From contig CAYYNM010000082.1 in the NCBI GenBank assembly GCA_964472945.1, positions 1-13,071 on the forward strand: a DNA stretch of 13,071 nucleotides. The letters run 5' to 3'. The first letter of the stretch is position 1. Every line of letters begins with the position of its first letter. Origin of the DNA: QPIN01 sp964472945 (lineage in GTDB: Bacteria > Pseudomonadota > Gammaproteobacteria > Methylococcales > Methylomonadaceae). Made by a program: the position numbers and the translations under genes. The notes below the pieces were generated by a model, which was given only the letters and a program-made list of their open reading frames with translations, had not been told where the DNA came from and ran no database searches. Shown here one piece after another: positions 7,182 to 13,071 of this stretch.

Positions 7182-7342
7182 GGAACGTGCATGAAACAAC
7201 TCCCCGGTTTCTAGCTAGTTTTTTTGCTCCAGGTGGAATGATCTCATTCGTTTCGTAGCCTGCTATGCGCCTCATGAGGTCATTCCACCTGAAACAAAAA
7301 TCCTGCGTTATAATTTCGGGAAGTTATTCCATACATGTTCCT
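7181..7342. repeat. 162-base imperfect nested palindrome downstream of the H-NS-type gene
   Basis: Outer arms of 26 bases (7181-7206 and 7317-7342, beginning AGGAAC and ending GTTCCT) pair with five mispairs. An inner stem of about 27 bases (7221-7247 with 7274-7300, core CAGGTGGAATGA and TCATTCCACCTG) pairs with three, around a 26-base loop. Most mispairs are C against A on the plus strand, which become G-U wobbles in a minus-strand RNA. The sequence differs from the repeats at 5789 and 6711. The element begins in the last base of the H-NS stop codon, so it may also act as that gene's terminator. Confidence 0.8.
7309..7314 (+). promoter_or_regulatory. Perfect -10 hexamer inside the palindrome, possible promoter for the IMPase-family gene
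   Basis: A perfect TATAAT lies within the right half of the palindrome, about 60 bases before the ATG of the next gene. No good -35 hexamer is found 16 to 18 bases upstream (the bases there read around CACCTG), and there is no extended -10 TG. It could serve as an activator-dependent or weak promoter. Confidence 0.27.
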
Positions 7343-7373
7343 AACTAGATTTAATTTTATAGAGTAAATATTA

Positions 7374-8138
7374 ATGACAATTTCTGTACAGGTTTTAGAA
7401 AGGATAGTGCGTGACGCAGGTTCTATTGCGATCGGCTATTTTACAAATTTAAATAACGTAGGTGTTATTAAAAAAAGCCCTAGAGATTTAGTGACTGATG
7501 CAGATGTTGCTGTTGAGGAGTATTTAAAAAAAGCTTTAAATAAAGCCTACCCAGAATACGGTTTCTGGGGAGAGGAAGGTGGACAGGCGGATAACCAAAC
7601 GAATCGATGGATTGTTGACCCTATTGACGGTACACACTCTTTTGCGAAAGGACAATATTTTTGGTCGATTAGTGTTGCTTTGGAAATTGAAGGTGAGCTA
7701 GTTGCAGGTTCAGTTTATGCACCGGCTTTAGATGATTTATACCTTGCTATTAAAGGGCAAGGGGCAACAAAAAATGGTAAGGCTATTTCAGTCTCAGCAG
7801 AAACAAGCTTAGCTGATTCTATGGTGGCTACTGGGTTTGCCTGCTTGCGCTCATATTTAGTTGAAAATAACCTGGAACGTTTCTGTCGAATTGCAGAAAA
7901 TACCACAGGACAACGAAGGTTTGGTTCAGCTGCAATGGATTTATGTCTGGTTGCAGATGGACAAGTAGATGCTTTTTGGGAGCAGGAGCTTAATTTATAT
8001 GATGTTGCCGCAGGCGCTTTAATAGCAAAAGAGGCAGGTGGTACGGTTACTGATTTTAAAGGTAATGATGGAGTTTTTCCTAAGCAGATATTAGTGACTA
8101 ATGGAGGCATTTTTAAAGAGTTGCTTGCATTAATGTAG
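7374..8138 (+). CDS. Inositol monophosphatase-family phosphatase
   Basis: A 254-residue, magnesium-dependent phosphatase of the inositol monophosphatase superfamily, similar in layout to SuhB. The conserved metal-binding features are all visible: GEEGG with Glu67 and Glu68, the motif WIVDPIDGTHSF with Asp82 and Asp85, and the C-terminal LYDVAAGALIAKEAGG with Asp210 (family form W-D-x-A-A-G, here Tyr for Trp). The protein should be cytoplasmic. Family members act on inositol phosphates, histidinol phosphate, 3'-phosphoadenosine 5'-phosphate or fructose 1,6-bisphosphate, and the sequence alone does not tell me which. The neighbours give no help: the gene is flanked by a palindromic repeat before and a terminator after, so it is probably transcribed alone. 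Only a weak AGAG precedes the ATG. The length is slightly below that of E. coli SuhB (267 residues). Confidence 0.88.
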   Translation: MTISVQVLERIVRDAGSIAIGYFTNLNNVGVIKKSPRDLVTDADVAVEEYLKKALNKAYPEYGFWGEEGGQADNQTNRWIVDPIDGTHSFAKGQYFWSISVALEIEGELVAGSVYAPALDDLYLAIKGQGATKNGKAISVSAETSLADSMVATGFACLRSYLVENNLERFCRIAENTTGQRRFGSAAMDLCLVADGQVDAFWEQELNLYDVAAGALIAKEAGGTVTDFKGNDGVFPKQILVTNGGIFKELLALM

Positions 8139-8170
8139 GCTCTATTCTTTTATTTGGTTGAGTATTTAAG

Positions 8171-8208
8171 AATACAAAAGCAGGTCTTGGGGCACCTGCT
8201 TTTGTATT
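8171..8208. terminator. Bidirectional rho-independent terminator
   Basis: A perfect 15-base inverted repeat, AATACAAAAGCAGGT and its complement, surrounds an 8-base loop. The GC-rich part of the stem is flanked by A-runs on one side and T-runs on the other, so it should work in both directions. It lies between the convergent IMPase-family gene and the PEP-CTERM-like gene, exactly where a shared terminator is expected. Confidence 0.88.
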
Positions 8209-8226
8209 AGAGAAAATTGTTTAACT

Positions 8227-9605
8227 TTACCCAGCAGAAGTGCGTCGATGTATAAGTAAACCAATAACTCCTGATGCAAATAGTATGAATGAGGGAGGGA
8301 TAGGGACTGCACTCGGAATAAATTGAGAGATAGCTGTTTGTGATATATTTACTGTAGTCCCAAGGTCGGAAAATTTCAGCCCTGTGACAAATGAAAATGG
8401 GTCATTTGGGTCAAGAAGAGCATCTGTTTCAATGCCTAAAATTCTGAATAAGCTCAACCCTTCTTGGTTAAAAGTGTAAGCAACCCCTCCAGTAAGGTTG
8501 ATTCCACTATCAATAAAGTCACCTAAAGCTTGGTCAAAAAGCCATAAGTCATATAGATTGTCTCCAATGTTTTCTGGTAATAGGACGCTAGTAAATGTTG
8601 AGCCTGATGTTATCTCATAATCATAGCCAATGGCAATATCAGGGTCGATGAAGGTAAAGTCGCCATTAGTGCTTGTTTCAAAAGTAAATTCAAAGCCACT
8701 CTGTGGTGATGGAGTCGCGTTAGGAAGAAGAGGGGTATCCGGTGTTAAGCCATCAGCAATAAGGGATAGGCTGTTGAGTGAATAATCTATCCATATATTT
8801 GATGAAATATTGGCTCCCGAAAGAAAGTTTTCTATTTGTTGGAGTTTATCTTGGTAGGCTGGGTCACCAGGAATTAGGTTGCCAGAAAATAGGTCGCCAG
8901 AACCAGAAGTGAAATCAACATTTGATACATGAATATTAACAGGGTCATAATTTTCACTGCTAAAGCCCAGCTGAAAAACTTTACTGTCCGTAACTGCTAA
9001 ATTTGGCAGTAAACTTGGCAAGGATCCGTTAGTAGGTAAACTTTCTGTTCCACTATAAGTTAAGCCTAAATACATTGAATTTGCCTTAAGGTTAAATTCT
9101 GGTGCAATAATTTGGCCTTGTGGGTTTGAGTTTATTTCCAGGTCAAATGAGTTAATACCATCAAAAATGGTAGGAAACCGGGCAGTTAAACTTTCATTAA
9201 AAAAATTGCTATTTGTATCAGTTGCTGACACATTTACAAAGTAATTCCCATTAGCTGAGCAGAACATTTGGCCAAAACAATCAGTTACAGTACTTGTTAT
9301 GTTAATGTCCGGTGCGATTCCAAAACCACGGGTAGAAAAAGACTGTCTACCAAATATAGGATGGCTGGAGCTATAGATTCTTGTTTCACGAAAAGAGTTG
9401 CTGTTATTACTAGAAAACTGCTGGGTTACACCTGATCCGTTATTAAGGGTAACTGAAAAAGGGCTTGATTGACTGTTGTAAAAGGTATTATTAACTGTTT
9501 CGGTGACAGTTGAGTGGGTAATAGGGGCATTATTATTGTAAGCAAACTTACCTGAAATAGTGGGGTTTGCTGTCACAAAACTGGTTGCTGGGTCTTGATT
9601 CGAGA
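8227..9605 (-). CDS. PEP-CTERM-like secreted protein, N terminus lost in assembly gap (partial)
   Basis: The readable part is about 459 residues, open from the gap edge to a stop at 8227. It is rich in Ser, Asn, Thr and Gly and poor in Cys (a single pair, CFGQMFC), as expected for an exported, surface-exposed or matrix protein. The C terminus is the diagnostic part: VPIPPSFILFASGVIGLL followed by IHRR, a short Pro motif, a hydrophobic helix and an Arg-rich tail. This matches the layout of PEP-CTERM sorting signals handled by an exosortase, here in the VPxPP form. Before it, the segment with IDPDIAIGYDYEI and PFSFVTGLKFSDLG resembles a conserved region I have seen in other PEP-CTERM proteins, without known function. 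No exosortase gene is in the window. The start cannot be assigned, because reading through 100 N is not meaningful. It ends at the bidirectional terminator. Confidence 0.75.
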
Positions 9606-9705
9606 NNNNNNNNNNNNNNNNNNNNNNNNNNNNNNNNNNNNNNNNNNNNNNNNNNNNNNNNNNNNNNNNNNNNNNNNNNNNNNNNNNNNNNNNNNNNNNN
9701 NNNNN
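9606..9705. other. Assembly gap of 100 N
   Basis: Exactly 100 undetermined bases, the usual placeholder for a gap of unknown length. The true distance and reading frame across it are unknown, and it could hide more than the missing N terminus of the PEP-CTERM-like protein. Confidence 0.99.
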
Positions 9706-9734
9706 ATTTTTAATTTGACTTTCATGTTTTTCAT
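9706..9734 (-). CDS. Probable signal-peptide start of the gapped secreted protein (fragment)
   Basis: The minus strand next to the gap reads MKNMKVKLK and then an Ile or Met before the N run: a Lys-rich n-region like the start of a Sec signal peptide, which every PEP-CTERM protein needs. The other possible start, an ATG at 9750, gives a polar, charged leader (MILNRNEKHESQIKN) that looks nothing like a signal peptide. The two are in different frames, and the frame apparently continuous with the downstream coding region carries no weight across a gap of arbitrary length. No strong ribosome binding site precedes either start. It could instead belong to a separate gene. Confidence 0.45.
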
Positions 9735-9760
9735 TTCTATTTAAAATCATTTGTTTTTGG

Positions 9761-9789
9761 AAAAAGGGAGCTTTTTAGCCTCCCTTTTT
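9761..9789. terminator. Rho-independent terminator after rpe
   Basis: A perfect inverted repeat, AAAAAGGGAG and CTCCCTTTTT, around a 9-base loop lies 26 bases beyond the rpe stop. On the minus strand the GC stem is followed by five T. The symmetric A and T runs mean it may work both ways. It sits just upstream of the start region of the gapped secreted-protein gene, so that gene either has its promoter in the very short remaining space or depends on read-through. Confidence 0.82.
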
Positions 9790-9814
9790 TAATTAATTAA
9801 TAAATAATGATAAT

Positions 9815-10483
9815 CTAAGCTTTAGCTAGCTCAGCACGCATTTCATCAATTACTTTTTTGTAATCAGGCTGCCCGAAAATTGCAGAACCCGCAACAAACA
9901 TATCAGCACCTGCTGCTTTTATTTCACGGATATTGTCTACTTTAACGCCGCCATCAACTTCTAAACGAATGTCAAAGCCACTGTCGTCGATCATTTTTCT
10001 AGCTTCAGCAAGTTTACCTAAAGTAGATGGGATGAATGATTGACCACCAAAGCCAGGGTTAACAGACATTAATAAGATAATATCTACTTTGTCCATTACG
10101 TAGTCTAAGTAGCTTAGAGAAGTTCCTGGGTTAAAAACCAAACCAGATTTACAGCCTAAGTCACGAACCATTTGTAATGTACGATCTAAATGAGTTGATG
10201 CTTCTGGGTGAAAAGTAATCATACTTGCGCCGGCTTTAGCAAAATCAGGAATGATTCTGTCTACTGGCTCAACCATTAAATGCACATCAATGGGTGCTGT
10301 AACACCGTGTTTTCTTAATGCATCACAAACTAATGGTCCAATGGTCAGGTTGGGTACAAAGTGGTTGTCCATAACATCAAAATGAACAACATCAGCACCC
10401 GAAGCTAAAACGTTGTCAACTTCTTCGCCTAATTTAGCAAAATCTGCAGAAAGGATGGAAGGAGCTATCCAGTTATCTGTCAT
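9815..10483 (-). CDS. rpe: Ribulose-phosphate 3-epimerase
   Basis: Rpe interconverts ribulose 5-phosphate and xylulose 5-phosphate in the pentose phosphate pathway, and in the Calvin or ribulose monophosphate cycle where these exist. The 222-residue protein has the standard length and is well conserved along its whole TIM barrel. The N terminus reads APSILSADFAKLGEEV; metal ligands and catalytic residues appear in HFDVMDNHFVPNLTIGP (His35, Asp37), DVHLM (His68) and LEVDGGV (Asp177); and the phosphate-binding loops include NPGFGGQSF and FVAGSAIFG. An AGAGGA ribosome binding site lies seven bases before the ATG. The gene is followed by its own terminator and faces away from the LeuB-like gene, so it is probably monocistronic. 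Confidence 0.97.
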   Translation of the reverse strand: MTDNWIAPSILSADFAKLGEEVDNVLASGADVVHFDVMDNHFVPNLTIGPLVCDALRKHGVTAPIDVHLMVEPVDRIIPDFAKAGASMITFHPEASTHLDRTLQMVRDLGCKSGLVFNPGTSLSYLDYVMDKVDIILLMSVNPGFGGQSFIPSTLGKLAEARKMIDDSGFDIRLEVDGGVKVDNIREIKAAGADMFVAGSAIFGQPDYKKVIDEMRAELAKA

Positions 10484-10512
10484 TGTTTAATCCTCTTTGT
10501 TTAAAAGTATTC

Positions 10513-10518
10513 ATTATA
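10513..10518 (-). promoter_or_regulatory. Candidate -10 element for rpe
   Basis: A perfect TATAAT on the minus strand lies about 30 bases before the rpe ATG, a typical distance. No recognisable -35 hexamer sits at the right spacing. The rest of the 159-base space between the divergent rpe and LeuB-like genes shows no clear structure; a TAAAAT near 10596 could serve the LeuB-like gene but also lacks a -35 box. Confidence 0.38.
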
Positions 10519-10642
10519 ACTTGTTTTTTAGCCAGGGGCGTTTCCATACAGATTTTTTCTGGATTTTAAGATTATACGACCAGTAGGATGGTGTAAAATA
10601 GTTTAGATAATAAAGTATTTTAATAGATAACATAGAGAAACA

Positions 10643-11749
10643 ATGAAGAATTATAAAATTGCAGTTTTAGCAGGTGATGGAATTGGCCCTGAAATTACAA
10701 AGGAAGCACTTAAAGTGTTAAAACTTGTTGAAGAGCGTAATAATGTAACATTTGAATTACTACCTGCACTCTTTGGTGCGTGTGCTTATTTTGAAACGGG
10801 CGATGCGTTTCCTCAACTAACTAAAGATATTTGCGATAGTGCTGATGCTATTTTGAAAGGGCCTATAGGATTAAGCCACGAAGAATCAAAAAATATCCCC
10901 ATTGATAAGCAGCCTGAACGAGGCGCACTACTGCCTTTGCGTCGCCGTTATAACACTTACGCAAACTTTCGTCCTGTTTCTTTGCCTAAAGAATTGGCGC
11001 ACTTTTCACCTTTAAAAGCAGAAATTATTGGCGAAGGAATTGACTTTATTATTGTTCGTGAATTAGTGGGTGGCTTGTATTTTGGTAAAAAAGAAACCGG
11101 TGTTGATGCTAAAGGACAACGTTATGTAAGAGAGGTGTTGGAATATGATGAAGGGCAAATTCGTCAGATTCTGGTTCAAGCTTTTAAATTGGCAACTGCC
11201 AGAAAGAAAGTATTACATAATATTCATAAAAGTAATGTACTAAAATCAAGTGTGTTATGGAATGAGATTTTAGAAGAAGTCGCTGTAGATTACCCAGATG
11301 TTAAAGTGGTTAATATGTTAGTAGATGCGGCTGCCACTTATTTATGCCTAAAACCTACACAATTTGATGTTATGGTGATGGAAAATATGTTCGGCGATAT
11401 TTTAAGTGATCAAGCCGGTGGTATTTTAGGCTCATTAGGCTTAATGCCTTCGGCTTGTATAGGTGATGAAAAAGCATATTATGAGCCTTCACATGGATCA
11501 GCGCCTGATATTGCAGGTAAAAATATGGCTAACCCATATTCTATGATTGGTTCAGTTGCCATGATGCTGGAAAATAGTTTTGATATGGTTGATGAGGCTA
11601 AAAATGTTTGGGCTGCAATGCAAGGTGTATTTGCTGATGGCTTTTCAACAGCTGATTTATCTAAGCCTGGTGCAGGTGTTAATATGATTGGCACGCAGGA
11701 GTTTGGTGATAAAGTGGTTGAAAAATTAAAAAATATGCCAACGGTTTAA
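10643..11749 (+). CDS. LeuB-like 3-isopropylmalate dehydrogenase-family enzyme
   Basis: A 368-residue beta-decarboxylating dehydrogenase of the isocitrate/isopropylmalate family, close in length to E. coli LeuB (363). It would oxidise and decarboxylate a 2-hydroxy acid with NAD; 3-isopropylmalate, for leucine synthesis, is the best guess. Visible features are GDGIGPEI at the N terminus, QPERGALLPLR exactly as in E. coli LeuB, substrate arginines at about 100, 110 and 139, ELVGGLYFG, catalytic Lys196, Asp228, Asp252 and Asp256, and the NAD-type motif HGSAPDIAGKN. It departs from LeuB in three places: the DKANVL motif reads HKSNVL, closer to isocitrate dehydrogenases; VDNAAMQL reads VDAAATYL; and the segment after FANLRP is divergent. 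No leuC, leuD or leuA gene is adjacent, so a different substrate is possible. A weak AGAGAA precedes the ATG. Confidence 0.8.
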   Translation: MKNYKIAVLAGDGIGPEITKEALKVLKLVEERNNVTFELLPALFGACAYFETGDAFPQLTKDICDSADAILKGPIGLSHEESKNIPIDKQPERGALLPLRRRYNTYANFRPVSLPKELAHFSPLKAEIIGEGIDFIIVRELVGGLYFGKKETGVDAKGQRYVREVLEYDEGQIRQILVQAFKLATARKKVLHNIHKSNVLKSSVLWNEILEEVAVDYPDVKVVNMLVDAAATYLCLKPTQFDVMVMENMFGDILSDQAGGILGSLGLMPSACIGDEKAYYEPSHGSAPDIAGKNMANPYSMIGSVAMMLENSFDMVDEAKNVWAAMQGVFADGFSTADLSKPGAGVNMIGTQEFGDKVVEKLKNMPTV

Positions 11750-11751
11750 CC

Positions 11752-11773
11752 GGCTATTTTTCGCTCAATAGCC
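11752..11773 (+). terminator. Hairpin just after the LeuB-like gene
   Basis: GGCTATT and AATAGCC form a perfect 7-base stem around an 8-base loop, two bases beyond the stop codon. No T-run follows; instead the sequence becomes C- and then G-rich. It may be a weak or factor-assisted terminator, or simply protect the 3' end. Confidence 0.4.
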
Positions 11774-11783
11774 CTCCCTTGCT

Positions 11784-11802
11784 GGGGGGTGGGTGGGTGA
11801 GG
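11784..11802 (+). other. G-rich tract, possible quadruplex
   Basis: A run of six G is followed by two GGG runs separated by single T, then GAGG. In a genome this AT-rich the tract stands out. Four GG runs are available, so a two-layer quadruplex is possible; a three-layer one is not fully supported. It lies between the hairpin after the LeuB-like gene and the next palindrome. Confidence 0.4.
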
Positions 11803-11941
11803 AGAATAGAGAACCTGCTACGGAAAAAGCACTTTTGGCCACTTTCCCCGTTCATTTTCGTTACACGCGTAAACTATATATATTCAAATGAACGAAAAAA
11901 TTGACTCAAAAGGGCTTTCCCTCGTGACGGTTTCTATTCTC
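11802..11941. repeat. 140-base imperfect palindrome between the LeuB-like and HemF-like genes
   Basis: Outer arms GAGAATAGA and TCTATTCTC (11802-11810 and 11933-11941) are perfect. Inner matched blocks follow in the right order: AAAGC with GCTTT, CTTTTG (11832-11837) with CAAAAG (11907-11912), and CGTTCATT (11849-11856) with AATGAACG (11887-11894). The unpaired middle contains ACGCGT and a TA-repeat. It is unrelated in sequence to the other two palindrome types in the window. Together with the G-rich tract it fills most of this 258-base space; no gene was seen there. Confidence 0.68.
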
Positions 11942-12007
11942 AGACAGCCTCCTAGTTCTCAGCAATAGCTTAAGTAATTATTAGGCGTGATTAAGAAAGA
12001 ATACACT

Positions 12008-13045
12008 ATGAATAGAAGCAAAGCCCAATCAATTAATGCTCGTGCAGCCAATAGTTTAGTAGAAGAATTACAGTTATATTTTGTTGATCAATTGAATGCT
12101 GTTACTTCTTCTTCGCAAGATCAATCGTCGTTTGAGCCTGTTGAGTGGTTACGCGATAAAGGCTTACATGGCGGTGGTATACGTTATGTAGCAACAAATG
12201 AAGCCTATTTTAATAGAGCGTCAGTTAATGTGTCACAAATTCATTACGAGGATGATGCCAGTAAAAATTTAGCCTCTGCTACTGCTTTATCAACTATTAT
12301 TCATCCAGTGAACCCTTTTTCACCTTCTGTACATATGCATATTAGCTGGACAGAAATGAAAAGTGGTAAAGGGTATTGGAGGATGATGGCGGATTTAAAT
12401 CCAGCAATAGAAAATGCAGAGGCAACCGCTTTATTTACTGACTGTTTAAAAAAGGTGGCACCAGTTGAGTATAAGTTGGCAGCAGAGCAGGGTGATAGAT
12501 ACTTTAATATCCCTGCTTTAGACAGGCATAGAGGGGTTTCTCATTTTTACCTGGAGGAATACTCTACAGATAATGCACAAGCTGATTTTGATTTAGCCCA
12601 AAATTTGGGGATAGCTGTTATTGATTGTTATATAGATATTTTTAGTAAAGCAAATAAAGCACACCCTGATCCCTCAGAAGTAGATTATCAAAAGCAGCGT
12701 GCTTATCATACATTGTATTTGTTTCAAGTGTTAACACTGGACAGAGGAACCACTTCTGGTTTATTGGTGCATGATCAAAATGATTTGGGAATTATGGGTT
12801 CTTTGCCTGCAATAATTGATAAAGCCTTATTAGCTTCATGGGTAGAAAAGCTTGTGGCACCTCAGGATATCCTGTTAGAAGCTATTGTAAATGTTTTGTC
12901 CGATGAAAAGCCTTGTATAGTTGATGAAAATACTAAATTAGCTTTGGCTAAGGTTGTTCGAGAGCACTATAAACAGAACCCGAAAGCTTTGAGCCTACAG
13001 GCTCAGGGGAATAGTGTTCCAACAACGGTTGAGAACCATAAGTAA
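12008..13045 (+). CDS. Divergent oxygen-dependent coproporphyrinogen III oxidase (HemF-like)
   Basis: A 345-residue protein that aligns by eye with HemF, which uses oxygen to turn coproporphyrinogen III into protoporphyrinogen IX in haem synthesis. Matches in order are HGGGIRYV (family GGGGRSRV), ASVNVSQIH, HPVNPFSPSVHMHI (family HPxNPxxPTxHxN), WRMMADLNPAI (family GGGxDLTPxY), HRGVSHFYLEEY (family RGIGGxFFDDL), and LDRGTTSGLL followed by GIMGSLPAII (family DRGTxxGL and SILMSLPP). The aspartate of DLTP is kept, but the conserved Arg after HxN is a Ser and the GGG before it is lost. It is about 40 residues longer than E. coli HemF (299), mainly through a charged C-terminal tail after the family's usual end. 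A GTG at 11987 would add seven residues; ATG 12008 was chosen because that GTG lacks a properly spaced ribosome binding site. It may be a true HemF variant or a paralogue with another role. Confidence 0.7.
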   Translation: MNRSKAQSINARAANSLVEELQLYFVDQLNAVTSSSQDQSSFEPVEWLRDKGLHGGGIRYVATNEAYFNRASVNVSQIHYEDDASKNLASATALSTIIHPVNPFSPSVHMHISWTEMKSGKGYWRMMADLNPAIENAEATALFTDCLKKVAPVEYKLAAEQGDRYFNIPALDRHRGVSHFYLEEYSTDNAQADFDLAQNLGIAVIDCYIDIFSKANKAHPDPSEVDYQKQRAYHTLYLFQVLTLDRGTTSGLLVHDQNDLGIMGSLPAIIDKALLASWVEKLVAPQDILLEAIVNVLSDEKPCIVDENTKLALAKVVREHYKQNPKALSLQAQGNSVPTTVENHK

Positions 13046-13071
13046 TTAAACTATGTTATATGAGTGGGGGG

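Noticed and set aside
7066..7275. Minus-strand open frame across the H-NS gene end and the palindrome
   Set aside because: Antisense to a recognisable gene and made largely of repeat sequence; no plausible product.
5789..7342. A CRISPR array or tRNA cluster suggested by repeated palindromes
   Set aside because: The repeats are few, unevenly spaced and of different sequence types, with no spacer pattern and no cloverleaf or CCA-like ends.
11987..12007. GTG start for the HemF-like protein
   Set aside because: The only purine-rich stretch is one base from the GTG, too close to act as a ribosome binding site.
13053..13071. A possible next gene beginning MLYEWG
   Set aside because: Only six codons before the window ends, with no ribosome binding site that decides it.

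Overview
The window comes from a low-GC, Gram-negative bacterium, most likely a gammaproteobacterium. The evidence is a sucA-sucB-lpd operon of the proteobacterial type, an H-NS-family protein, a DUF2914-like membrane protein, an oxygen-dependent (HemF-type) coproporphyrinogen oxidase and a PEP-CTERM-like secreted protein. A methanotroph of the Methylococcales would fit this mix, but no methane or C1 gene is present, so that placement is a guess. The sequence is a draft scaffold: a run of exactly 100 N at 9606-9705 marks an assembly gap.

Layout. (1) 37-5551, minus strand: sucA, sucB and lpd, a tightly packed operon for the 2-oxoglutarate dehydrogenase complex. sucA and sucB overlap by 4 bases, and the sucB stop touches the lpd ribosome binding site. 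(2) 5552-7373: accessory-looking DNA with a DUF2914-like membrane protein and a small H-NS-type protein on the plus strand. The DUF2914-like gene lies between two copies of a nested palindromic repeat, and a different 162-base palindrome follows the H-NS gene. (3) 7374-8138, plus strand: an inositol-monophosphatase-family gene, ending at a bidirectional terminator. (4) 8227-9734, minus strand: a PEP-CTERM-like secreted protein interrupted by the gap. (5) 9815-10483, minus strand: rpe, with its own terminator. (6) 10643-13045, plus strand: a LeuB-like dehydrogenase, a third kind of long palindrome, and a divergent HemF-like protein.

The most interesting point is in lpd. E1 (SucA) and E2 (SucB) keep their expected catalytic and lipoyl-attachment motifs. 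The E3 subunit has lost the first cysteine of the redox-active disulfide (Phe55) and also the Ser-Lys lysine of that motif (Met64), while its FAD site, NAD site and His-Glu pair are retained. An otherwise well-kept operon therefore appears to encode an E3 that cannot do the normal dithiol-disulfide chemistry. This could bear on the long-debated weak or absent 2-oxoglutarate dehydrogenase activity of some methanotrophs and obligate autotrophs. Secondary points are base-paired substitutions between the two palindrome copies, a changed DNA-binding hook in the H-NS protein, departures from family motifs in the LeuB-like and HemF-like proteins, and a signal-peptide-like start hidden in another frame beside the gap.
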